Source of the DNA: Epiperipatus broadwayi
Lineage: Eukaryota > Onychophora > Udeonychophora > Euonychophora > Peripatidae
Reading direction: 5' to 3'
Assembly (NCBI GenBank): GCA_028023455.1
Contig: JAQFVV010000018.1
Span: forward strand, 11,490,771-11,554,770
DNA length: 64,000 bases
Shown here: piece by piece, positions 22,305 through 32,564 of the stretch
Position numbering within the stretch: the first letter of the stretch is position 1
Layout: each line of letters opens with the position of its first letter
The notes under the pieces: generated by a model
The model's input: only the letters and a program-made list of their open reading frames with translations
Told to the model about the DNA's origin: nothing
The model's database searches: none
Made by a program: the position numbers and the translations under genes

Positions 22305-22635
22305 CAATTATTAATTGAAAGTATGATTGGAAGCGAGAAATAAAAAAAGCTTAAAAGAAATTTTTATACAAATGAGAAATAAAATAGAATTCTTATATGG
22401 CAGTATAGTAAGCTGAGCATGCTTTCGATATCTCTATAACAATGTCATAATCAAGGCATATTTGATATATCTATAGCAGTGTTATGATTATAATATCATT
22501 GTAGAGATATCATAAGTATGCTCTGCTTACTATATTGAGCATATCAGAATTCCATTTTATTTCTCACTTTGTAAAAGAATTCCATTATAAGCTTTTCTTA
22601 TTTCTCCTTCCAAAGGTTTATCTTGAATTATAATT
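22305..22635. repeat. Foldback element
   Basis: The arms are clear from 22327 to 22614. TTGGAAGCGAGAAATAAA with AAGCTT on the left mirrors AAGCTTTTCTTATTTCTCCTTCCAA on the right. GAGAAATAAAATAGAATTC mirrors GAATTCCATTTTATTTCTC, and ATAGTAAGCTGAGCATGCTT mirrors AAGTATGCTCTGCTTACTAT. The centre (about 22452-22495) also carries GATATATCTATAGCAGTG between related ATATCTCTATAACAATGTCATAATC blocks. There is no open frame or clear target-site duplication. Confidence 0.8.
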
Positions 22636-22639
22636 GCAT

Positions 22640-23045
22640 AAAAAAAGTCAACAAGGATATTGAAATTATAATTCAATTTTGTAAATAACCAACTTATTGT
22701 TATTTTGATAGTTCATTAATTAAAAAGTATTGTATAGTTTAATTCTGATCTTTATTCTTTGTGCACCTAAACCTTAATTCCTTTCACTATGTATTACATT
22801 GCTGTTGCACTCATCTCTTTATTCCCAATGTATCCCTTCAATACCCCATTTTAGAATTCTGACCAATCATAGATTTTAAATTGAATTTGCATCAAATCCA
22901 TAAATCTTACAATTATGGGTATCACACCATTCTTTTCGCCATTGCCTTTAAAAAGAAGTAAGTATTTTTTCTCTACAATGAAATTTGAATTTTTTATAAT
23001 TTTTTACTAAAATGCAATTTTTAATTATTAATTTTTTTTTCTCAT
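22640..23045. other. Sequence upstream of the piggyBac relic
   Basis: No gene supported. A slightly more GC-rich stretch (22755-22960) could be 5' sequence of the piggyBac element, but no terminal repeat is identifiable. Confidence 0.4.
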
Positions 23046-23086
23046 TTTTTTAGATTTAGTGATCATAACCATTTTTTACTTCTGAA

Positions 23087-23665
23087 ATGGATTCTCTCAC
23101 CGCTTGTTTTAGTTCTGATTTGAATATGGAGTTCCCTGTGTTTCTCTTTCTAGCAGCTCATCCAATGAGAAATCTAGTGATAGTTCAGATCTTGAAGTTT
23201 ATCCAAAAGGAGGACAAGCATGGCAACTTAATCTATGCTAAGGCCTTCTTCATGACCGGACAAGGATTCAATTCTTGACAATAACATTTATGAGTCACAT
23301 GTGCAAGGGCTAAATTTTTCCATCACCCATGAGTATTCTTTTTTATATTACTTTTTGTATAAAATATATGATTACATATGTGTGAAAAGCAATAAATATG
23401 CTGTATAATATAAAACAGTTCCGAAGTGGATCAATCTTTCAACCCATAAGTTGAATGCATTTTTAGACATGGTGATTCAAATTTGTAGTACACCATGTGT
23501 GACTAAATTCAAATTCAATTGGTCTAAAAAAGAATTACTGCTTCAACTGAGACTTGCTAAAGTTATGACCAGTGATCGATTTATTGGAGTTTTAGGCAAT
23601 TTACATTTCAATGACAATAAAAACATGCATATCCAGACACAAGGTTTGGAATTCATAATGTTTTA
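23087..23665 (+). pseudogene. piggyBac transposase relic, N-terminal part
   Basis: Three frames carry successive piggyBac (DDE_Tnp_1_7) signatures. A serine/acidic N-terminal stretch, SSSSSNEKSSDSSDLEVY, lies at about 23148-23205. The conserved ICEKxNKYAV block (here CEKSNKYAV) is at about 23378-23430, followed by a stop and YKTVPKWINLSTHKLNAFLD. Then NWSKKELL and KVMTSDRFIGVLGNLHFNDN at about 23517-23625 match the family's W(S)xxxL...VMSRDRF...LRFLHFNDN block. These hallmarks precede the catalytic core. The DDD aspartates would lie downstream and are absent: the sequence becomes unrelated after about 23665. No TTAA-flanked termini were found. The copy cannot encode a working transposase. Confidence 0.85.
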
Positions 23666-23799
23666 CAGTATCTTCACCATCAATTTTCTCATGTACTTCT
23701 ATATAATATATATTATTGATTACCTTTTTATTTCATTGTATTTATATTTACTTTATTTTTAATATTTTAAATACAAGTATATTTTATAAACATGGAGTC

Positions 23800-23900
23800 T
23801 AGATTTAATATAGGAGATTTCAATACAGACTTTCAAGCACCCTCATCAATTGGTTCAAATTATCATCTTCCACACACATATATAATCAGCGCTCATAATA
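23800..23900 (+). repeat. Partial copy of the 55-56.6 kb inverted-repeat family
   Basis: AGACTTTCAAGCACCCT, CTCATCAATTGGTTCA, TCATCTTCCACACACATATAT and AATCAGCGCTCA match the ordered blocks at about 55146-55275. A central portion is missing. It lies just after the piggyBac relic. Confidence 0.6.
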
Positions 23901-23904
23901 AATT

Positions 23905-26285
23905 TGTTTATTTTGATGTTTATTAATTTACTTAGTTTTTATTCATTTTATCTTAAGAGAAATCTTTGCTTAATATTTATTTTTTGAGTACACTTTTTTT
24001 ACTTAAAAAAAAAAATATATTTTAGGTTGCCCCCCCCCCTCCCCTCATTTTTCAATAATATAATAATTATATTTTTGAATACATTACAATATACTAAAGT
24101 TCTCTTTGCATAATATCTCATAAACTGTTCTTACTGTTATACCCCCCCCCCTCATTAAAACCAAACATATTTCTAACAGATACCTTGCATGGAAGGACAA
24201 GATCTGGGCTGGCTAGTAAAGTCATCAATTGCTTTATTTTTATAAGTTTTTTGAAAAATTATCTCAGATAAGTCATGTTATATATCAATTTTTTCAGCAT
24301 TTTATGACAAGTATGATAAAACTGTCTATGACAATATTATTTTAACATTTAATTTTCAAAATTTAGAATTTGTGAACCAATGTAAAAATAACATGTTTAA
24401 AAGTGTTAAAAATCTCTTTTTTCTTAATTTTCTTATTGAGATAATGACTATTCTATCAGCTTTATTGCATTCTTTCATATTTGCTCTTTTTAACAATGTA
24501 TACATTTTATATTTACTGTATTCAAATAGAAGATATGTTATAAATTATATTTGTTGTAATTTTTTTAAATTCAAAATGACATCAAGATGCTAAAGAGATA
24601 AAACACAAACCATTGCTATATCATAAAATAAGAGTGATAACATTTATTAAAAAAAGGAAAAAATCTACACTATCAATCCTACCATATTTGAAAATGCAAA
24701 CCTATTATTTCCATCACATAAACTGGCAGACAATCTGAAGTCTAATAGTGATAGTTACTAGCACCCAGGCATATTAAAATTACAATATATTCCCTCCAGG
24801 AAATCAAGTTGGTCGCATCTAACTATAGTCAGACTTAGGGTTTTCATATAGGATGCTATAGATGATCCGATCTAATCTCAATTCAAAACTGATTCTGTCT
24901 CAAACAAGATAATTTAATATTAACCTATCTAATACAGACACAACCTAAATTAATTCGTGCAATCTTCACCTACATTGATTATTCCATTTGCTCAGAATTT
25001 GGGTTCAGAGCAGACTTTAAGTGACTCTCTTAAGAGGTTACCATCAATATACTACAATCAATAATATTAATTAATATGATCTAATGAATTTTGAAAATAA
25101 CTTCAATCAGATGTCAGGATTTTAAGTTTATGTGGTATATATGTATGGCTATGCATATTCAATATTATTTTAATTCGAAAGATAAATAAATAGTTCAAAT
25201 AAATCGGAGAATTCTTTGAAGTTAGAATAAAATTTAACATATTTATTAACAACTAACAATAGTGGAAAGGACAGTTTGTCTGATACTGCTTTGAAGAAAA
25301 TAATTCTCCATGTTATTAAATTGCGAAGTATTGGAAATGTATTGAAAGCAGTCAATGTATTCACCAGCCATGAACATGAGGAGGTAAAAGTTTAAGAATG
25401 CTGAAGGGCTGGTGTGATGTAATACTAAATTGTAACTGGAGTAGATCGAATCTATAAATAATTTTAATAATTATAATAAATAATTTTGCTGATACTGGAA
25501 GGAAAATGCTCCTGAAATATTTCAACCGTAACCTACTACCAAGTCAAGAAATTAATTGAATTGAACACATAGAAAGTCACCTGTTTTTATGCACCAGCCA
25601 AACAAATTATTACCATTGCTTTTATATTTTCGTCATTATACCAGGGAAAAACACAGGTAGTATAAACTTTTATTGCATATATTTCGTCACTCCCATATTA
25701 CCACATTAACCATATGATGGTAAATAAAGACTTTTAGAAAGTGATCAACTGAGAAACTTCATAATTTTAAAATAATATTCTACATCTAAATGGATTTGGA
25801 CACGATTGCTTTTCACTTGTAATTTTCTTTATTCATTTGTTAATATATGCAATATGTGTGTGTATGCTTGTATTTTATATATATATAAATATTTGAGCAC
25901 AAATAATATTAATGATTTATCAATTATATTTGGTATTAAAATTAATAGAAAGCTTATCCATATCTGTGTTGCGTCTTTATTTTGGGTTGTCTGCAGAGTG
26001 TAGAAAGGTGGGGGGGGCTATTTGACTTATTTTTGATGATATGCCATAATTTCAAAGCAGAGAATAATTAATTTGATAAATAGAAGCTCTCGTGTAATGC
26101 TCTTTTTGCTTTTTCGCTGCTTTGCAAAGCTAAATATTGATGAAATTGTTTTCGTAACTCCTGCCATTTTAATGAAGCCCCATCCATCATTGTCATTGTT
26201 AATTTTTTTGACATTCACCATTAAGGTTTTTCTGTTTTTGTTATAATTCGAATTTCATAGCGTCTTCTTGGTTTTTTTTAGAAGA
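23905..26285. other. AT-rich sequence without a recognisable gene
   Basis: No gene found. C-runs occur at about 24031-24047 and 24142-24152, and a G-run at about 26008-26016. Two less AT-rich patches (24690-25080 and 25360-25640) have no open frame or family match that I can support. The minus-strand frame at 26027-26221 is unrecognised. Confidence 0.45.
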
Positions 26286-26294
26286 ATTTGTTTG

Positions 26295-26800
26295 ATTTTT
26301 AATTTTTTGATTTGTTTGCCTTAGGTGTTAAAATTTTTGTGGGGGTTTGAGGATGTTCTATTTGCTGCCCTAGGCATTTTAATTATCCATTTCTCACCTC
26401 AGTCATTTTAATTTTCCATCAATTTCAGCGGTTTCTAGCATTTTAATTTTCCATCAATCTCAGGATTCATTTTTAATGTATTTTTACTGATTTTGTGTGT
26501 GTGTGTACTTTTTTAAAATTTACTTAACATTTTAAGATATTTTGTTTTTTTTTCATTTGATTGGCCTTAGGCTAAATTTTTTACTTGATTTTTTTACTTA
26601 CTTTTGATGTCTTACCTTAGACATTTCAATTTTAATGGTTATTTTATATATTTTTACCGATTTTGCGTGTGTGTACTTTTTTAAAATTTACGTACTATTT
26701 CACTTTATTTTTTTACTTGCCTTAGGTTAAATTTTTTACTTGATTTTTTTTACTTGCTTTTGCCATCTTGCCTTAGGTATTTTAATTTTCCATCGATTTC
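26295..26800 (+). repeat. Degenerate tandem repeats (two nested periodicities)
   Basis: A unit of about 160 bp occurs twice, from about 26471 and 26633. Each contains ATTTTTACYGATTTTG, a short GTGTGT run, ACTTTTTTAAAATTTAC, then CCTTAGGYTAAATTTTTTAC with TTGATTTTTTTTAC. A shorter motif, CATTTTAATTTTCCATCAATYTCAG, recurs at about 26405, 26434 and, changed, at 26773. CCTTAGG-like words recur throughout. The repeats are non-coding. Confidence 0.75.
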
Positions 26801-27039
26801 AGCCATTTTTGTATAAAAATTTATCACTTGCAGGCTTCTTGGTGGTTCTGCAGCATCACCTAGTGGCCACAGTATGCATAACCGAAAACTACCCAATATA
26901 ATAAGTAAAATAAATTACATGCATTTTTTTTTACAATTATATATATGTCAATTTATATAATTTTCCATTTATTTTTAATTAACCAGTTATTAACCAAATT
27001 TATAGAAGTCTTGTAAATATTCATACAATTATTTAAATT

Positions 27040-27440
27040 ATTTTTAATATAATGTTTTGTATATTTGTCTTCTTTTTGGATCTTTGATGAAATTTAAACA
27101 TTTAATACTTTTTGTAGCATCTATTCTATGCCCATATTTTAAATAATGAATATATAATACAGATTTATCATCTTTTCTAGTAATTGCATTATTATGTTCT
27201 TTGGCTCTTACCTCTAATTGTTTTCCAGTATGCCCAAAGTAAACCATTTTACAATTTTTTCATATAATTTTATACACAATTTCTTTTTTATACCATACAT
27301 CATCTCTTAATCTATAATTACCTATTAATAGATCATTTACTGTTTGACCAGCCAATATTTATATCCTTCTCAATATAATTTTTGTTATATCTCAATGTAT
27401 TATATATCTTAGGACAATATGAAATTCTAATCCATTTCTT
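27040..27440 (-). mobile_element. Penelope-like element relic with GIY-YIG endonuclease end
   Basis: On the minus strand, 27247-27044 encodes MVYFGHTGKQLEVRAKEHNN, then HYLKYGHRID and LNFIKDPKRRQIYKTLY. This is the GIY-YIG endonuclease at the C-terminus of Penelope-like retroelements: YxGxTG at the start, KEH helix, GHxID, and RRxxxxxLY. Just upstream, the same frame reads NDLLIGNYRLRDD and EIVYKII, then a TGA where the family has the first Cys of a CxxC pair (KNCK follows). This is one of several lesions. Earlier sequence (about 27340-27440) looks like decayed reverse-transcriptase C-terminus. The 3' end runs into unrelated AT-rich sequence. Confidence 0.8.
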
Positions 27441-27502
27441 ATTTTAAATTTTTATTGCATTTTAAAAAATATTATTAATTAGTGTATTTAAAAAATTTTC
27501 AA

Positions 27503-28760
27503 ATGGATGAAACTAACTCAATGGTTTCAGGTAGGTCTGAAACAGAGGTATCATTTAGCCTAAGTCAAATCGCTCAAATGATTATGGAAAATAATAAAAA
27601 AAATGGATGAGAGAATAAATAAATTAAGTAAAGATTATGATAAAATGAATGAAAATATTAATAAGTGGATTGAAGGGATAATCAAAATAAAATGGATGAA
27701 AAAATAAAGCATTTAAATCATCTATCTTTTTATTAAGGTTTGGAAGTGAAGCATTTAAATAGAAAAATTGAAGTATTTGAGAATACTTGTCACAATGCAA
27801 AAAGGGATTCAAATAAGAATCCGAATACAAATTTGTGATATTAGAAATAAAGCTAGATAAAGTTGATTTTAATCTAAGGGAAAAGATAAAACAGATAGAA
27901 TGTCAGTTCGTTCTTTACCAAAAGAAAATAAAAAGAGATCAAAGAAAGCCATATATTTCAATCCAAATTTGGTGGAAAAATCAAAAAAACCCAAAAGGAT
28001 TATAAACAAATATTTGTTGAACTACATGAGCTACCAGAGTAGACAAATGAGCAAGATAGTAAAGTTGCAGTTGAGATAGAAATCATAAAGAAAAAATTTA
28101 AAGAGGAACAGAATATTTGTAGGGAAAAAGCTATAGATAAAGTGAATATTAAAACTAGATTGGAAAATGTAAACAAAAGGATAGAAAAATTACAAATAAC
28201 TAAGAATGAGCCAAGAGGAATACTAGATTTTCAAATTAAAGATACAGCTCAGGCTAGAACTGGATTAATAATCCCAGTTAATGGTCCAAGCAAGAATAGA
28301 TTTGTAGACTATCCCCAAGAAATGAATGAAAGTTTGTCCTTAAAAATAATCCATTTGGAATCTGAAAGTAATGCAGTAATCAATCCCTCTGTTCTAAAAT
28401 TTATTAAAATAAAAATGTTCAGATGAGAACATCATGAAAATCCTTCACAATATTTAAATAGCTTAAAGGAGCTGTTTGAGTTGAATCAGCTTAATAAAAA
28501 AGAAAAGCTGGCCATTGCCAGTAATTCTTTATGCCATGCATCCAAAGAATGGTGGAAATCTTTATTTGTTAAGCTGCAGACATATGGGAGTTTTAAATAG
28601 CTAATTATGATGTGCTTCTGGGAAGAGGATCAACAAGACAATGTCAGATGTCAAATCTCCCAAGAAAAATATGCAGTACCTAAGAGAAGTTATAATTCTT
28701 CCCCAGATAAACGGTCAAATTGAGAACTTTGACTGCTTTTCTTCTATCAAAATACCAGAC
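27503..28760 (+). pseudogene. Gag region of a decayed Ty3/Gypsy retrotransposon
   Basis: Reading starts at ATG 27503 with MDETNSMVSGRSETEVSFSL, followed by a frameshift and a lysine/asparagine-rich coiled-coil-like stretch (about 27605-27830). It continues through frameshifts to 28142-28426. At 28430-28700 the sequence ENPSQYLNSLKELFELN, ASKEWWKSLF and MMCFWEEDQQDNVRCQI matches a retrotransposon Gag capsid region, where the Trp before the major homology-like part is typical. A stop at 28424 and another after GSFK interrupt it. No zinc knuckle is visible. It heads the pol remnants that follow on the same strand. Confidence 0.65.
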
Positions 28761-29033
28761 AGCGTGTATTATACATCAAAATCTGACAAAGCACATTGAG
28801 CAGATTGGATAGCAGTAGATCTGAATACTATAGAAGAGATGACAGAAATTCATGACGCACTGGAAACCAGTGAGAGATCATATGAGGCTAGGCATAAGGA
28901 GGTAAAAGATCTCACTCAGTACTCCATGTCAAGTGCTAATATCCCTTTATCTAATAATCGAATGGAGTTCAAAATAGAGGCACTCATAGACAAGCATTTA
29001 ATAAAAATAACTGCCTAGTTAAAAGTAGGGAAA

Positions 29034-29087
29034 ATGATGATGATGATGATGATGATGATGTATATATATATATATTAATTAATAATA

Positions 29088-29125
<38 letters not shown>

Positions 29126-29165
29126 TAATAATAATAATAATATTATATATATAATAATATAAAAT

Positions 29166-29196
<31 letters not shown>

Positions 29197-29306
29197 TAAT
29201 AATAATATAATAATAATAATAATAAATAATAATAATAATAATAAAAATAAAATATTATAATTATATAAAAAAATATATAAAAATAATAATAATAATGATG
29301 ATGATG

Positions 29307-29341
<35 letters not shown>
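29034..29341. repeat. GAT/TA/AAT microsatellite inside the Gypsy element
   Basis: A GAT array (9-10 copies) passes into a TA run and then about 280 bp of AAT-rich repeats with short GAT patches near 29295. It separates gag from protease in the decayed element. The poly-Leu/poly-Tyr frame on the minus strand is an artefact of this repeat. Confidence 0.9.
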
Positions 29342-29342
<1 letters not shown>

Positions 29343-29574
29343 GCATAATTGAAAGTATCAAAAAATGGAGTTCAAATTACTCCAAAAAAAGTTCTTAAGG
29401 ACTGATGATTCAACTCATGCATTAAATTAATGAGAATCTCGTGGAAAAGTTCATCATTGCAGGTGCCTGATAACTGGCTTGGATAGGAACAACCTAATAA
29501 TACAATTAAATACCATACATCCTAATATTGATTGTTTTTGAACCAGATAGGTTAGTTAAATTACTAATTATAAA

Positions 29575-29870
29575 TAATTGCCCCATTATAGCAGAAGAGA
29601 GTGTGATTGTTAAGATGTTATTAGACACTGGCAATCAGATATATCCATAATGCTGGAAGACTTAAATAAAATCTTGGAAATAAACCAATCCATACCTTCT
29701 CTGCCAATTAAACAGATGCAGATGACCCTAGCTAATGGCAAAAGGGCCAAATTAGCCAGTCAACTGGTATGTATAACTATTAAGGTCAATAGCTTTTTGA
29801 TTATGCCTGGGGTTAATTCATGAGGTGATAATAGGTTCCGACTTCATGAATAAATAAATACCAATGCAAA
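29575..29870 (+). pseudogene. Aspartic protease region of the Gypsy element
   Basis: The frame reads VIVKMLLDTGNQ (29606-29640), with the active-site D-T-G of retroviral-type proteases, followed after a frameshift by SIMLEDLNKIL. A later segment, VIIGSDFMN with a stop and a frame change (about 29825-29850), corresponds to the conserved hydrophobic IIG(x)DF block near the protease C-terminus. It sits between gag and reverse transcriptase, in the normal Ty3/Gypsy order. Confidence 0.75.
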
Positions 29871-30049
29871 TTAGATAAAATCAAAATTTTGTATGTCAAA
29901 GTGAAATTTATAAATTTAACAATCCAATCCAAGAAACAATAAGTTTAAGGGTACATACAAGATACATCACTTGATGTACAGATTAAGTTAAAAATTCAAA
30001 GTTCAAATACTTGAATGTGAATCTAAAAGAAAAATTATTTAAATATTTC

Positions 30050-30900
30050 CATATTTTCAGATAAATCAGATATAACCAAGGGATATGTTCACCTTATTGT
30101 ATTGAAAAATGATGAACCATTCCAAAAGACAACATATTCAATCCCATATTAGTACCAGGATGAAGTTAGTCATCAAATAATTAAAGTGCTGGAATAGAAG
30201 ATCATAAGAAAATGTGTGTCTGCCTCCATAAGAAAAATGGATCATTTAAAATATGCCTTAGTGACTGCTTCCTTAATCAGGTTATCATTCCTGAGCAGGA
30301 TATCCCTTCACCAGTACATGAATGGTTAATTAGATTTAAAGATAAATCTATATTTATTTTCTTTGACTTGACAGCCAATTACTGGCAGTTACCTCTTCAT
30401 TATAGAGATCAAAAGTATACTGCATTCCAGTATGAAGGGCAATGTTTGGTTGATCAATAGTGGGGCCAGTCTGTTAGATACCTTGATAAGGAATTATCAA
30501 AAAGATTAAAGGATATTCTAATTATTTATGTTGACTATATTGTTATAGCTTCTAGTAATATTGAGGAGCATTTCCAACATTTGAAAAGGTTTTTCAATGA
30601 ATGTAATGTATGAATGTAATGTGCATAATATAAAAATTAATCTCGAGAAATGTACAATAAAGCTGTTGAGGATTGGGCTAAAGTGATCAAAACCCACCCA
30701 GACAAAATAGCCGCTATCCAAAGATTCCCTAAACCTAAAAATAAAAAGCAATGTTGGTCATTTTTAGGGCTTTGCACATATTATCATAAACTCTATGAAA
30801 ATTTTACAAAGAAGTTATATATGTCAAAACTATTAAAAAAAGATGAGAGATGATGTTGGGATGAAAGGTAAACCAAAGAATTTGAGCTTATGAAAACTAA
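30050..30900 (+). pseudogene. Reverse transcriptase region of the Gypsy element
   Basis: Conserved blocks are spread over three frames. HKKNGSFKICLSD (about 30225-30265) is the region before motif A, and FDLTANYWQLPLH with TAFQYEGQ (30358-30440) is motif A with its following strand. The catalytic YxDD box reads YVDY (30527-30538), so the second catalytic Asp is lost. INLEKC (about 30635) precedes KIAAIQRFPKPKNKKQ and SFLGLCTYYHKLYENF (30703-30805), the thumb block. A short repeat (ATGAATGTAATGT, 30597-30620) suggests a small duplication. The enzyme is certainly inactive. Confidence 0.85.
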
Positions 30901-30904
30901 ATTC

Positions 30905-31330
30905 CTGAAAAGAGTAATATTGCATTAACCTGACTTCAGTAAAATGTTTTATGTCCAAACTGATAGCAATGGTATGGGTTGGGTCTAGTGTTTTATCAAC
31001 TTGATCAATTTCTGAAACCACAAGTTTTATATTTCCTTAGTTGATTTCCAAAAGGGCTAAAACACACTATATGATTACTGAAAAAGAAGCATTAGCAGTA
31101 GTTTAGCATTTCAGAAGTTGCATCAACTTTTAATGTGGTCTGACGTAGTTCTACTCGATGACAACAAAAGCTTGAAATTTTTAAACAAAAGCTATCTAAA
31201 TAATGAACTCCATATTTGATGCAGCCTACATCTGTGACAGCTCAATTACAAGATACAGCATATAGAGGGAAAGAACAATATTGTCACAGATATTTTAAGC
31301 AGGCATCCTATTAAAATAACCCAAACTCAT
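30905..31330 (+). pseudogene. RNase H region of the Gypsy element
   Basis: PDFSKMFYVQTDSN (about 30928-30968) contains the first catalytic Asp context of Ty3/Gypsy RNase H. The end of the domain reads KIQHIEGKNNIVTDILSRHP (about 31250-31310), the usual GxxNxxADxLSR block with A changed to T. Several stops lie between. Confidence 0.75.
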
Positions 31331-31539
31331 CCAAATACCGAAAATATTATAATCACTACTTTAAGTTTAATCACTGATTATTCTGTAGAGAAGGATTTGG
31401 AAATTTACCCATGTTGCAAGTCCAAGATACCAAACTAAATAAAATTTTAACTGTTTTGTCTGAAGTCACAGCTTCTCATAGTAATTATGCATCAGTTAGT
31501 AAAATTAAAAATAGATATACACGTAAAACAGAAGCAAAT

Positions 31540-32560
31540 AATGAAAACTCTGAGAGAGTTTGTTATACCTATGGCCATAATAAATAGGTTGATTTATTAT
31601 GTGTATTACCTATATGAAAACTATGGTTCGAAGAAAATTGAATAGGTGTTGAGAAAATTTTTCTACTGGTTAAACCTAAACTCTTCAGTGGTCAATAGAC
31701 TAAAATATTGTGAAATATGTCTTCAAACTAATTCTGTCCAACAAATCTTTTGCTGGAACTTTATAACCTATAATTCCGGAGAAGCTTAATGAGCTATTTA
31801 GTTATTAATTTCTACAACCCATTACCACCCTTTAAAAGGAACAAATTTTTACTTATTATGTATGATGTGTTCTCCAAATATGTGGTGGCTTATCCAGTAA
31901 GGAAAGTGGATGCTAAAAGTATTATTGAGTCTTTGGGAAACTTCCATTAAAGTGAAAGCCCCAGTCAGTATTAACTGATCATGCTGCAGTATTTATTTCA
32001 AATACTTGGGGGAAAAAAATGGATAAAAAAGTCAGAATATAAAGCATGTAATGAGCTCAAACTTCAACTCCCAATCTAATTCTTGTGAAAGAGTTATGAA
32101 GGAGCTGGATCATCTACTTAAAGAGTCTTTTGGACAGCAATTATTCAAGATGAGTGGATAAACTCCATGAAGTGATAGGGTACATTAATATGACTATGAA
32201 TGAATCAATTAAATTTCCACTAAGACATGAACCACTGTTAGTAAAGCCACATCATCTACCATATCAGAAAGTATAGATCTGGAAAATGATAGAAAGACAA
32301 GACTTAATAAATTTGAAAAAGATGGGAAATAAAAGAATTTCCCAAGCAAAATTACTTAATTCTTTTAAAATTGGTGATAGAGTAATGAAACACACACTCC
32401 ATGTTACCCACAGAAACATAAATTCAAAAAATTTATGAACTTTGTAAAGGGCTTTTCTAATCAAAAACAGATAGGTAAAAATGCCTTTCTGCTTGACACC
32501 TCATACACGTTTGAGGAATATATAGCCTCAAGCCCATGCCTATACAAATAATTTAAAATA
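31540..32560 (+). pseudogene. Integrase region of the Gypsy element
   Basis: FFYWLNLNSSVVNRLKYCEI with CLQTNS (31660-31730) is the end of the zinc-binding domain (FYWP...V..C..CQ..K pattern). The catalytic core begins LLIMYDVFSKYVVAYPVRK (31850-31910), with the first Asp in the usual DxFSKY context. ALTDHAAVF-like sequence (about 31968-32000) corresponds to the second Asp context (usually SDNGxxF). The C-terminal part to about 32560 is degraded. I could not find paired LTRs around 27.5-32.6 kb: the Penelope relic lies directly upstream, and downstream sequence is unassigned. Confidence 0.7.
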
Positions 32561-32564
32561 TTGT

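Noticed and set aside
29167-29361. Minus-strand frame rich in Leu, Ile and Tyr
   Set aside because: It is the translation of an AAT microsatellite.
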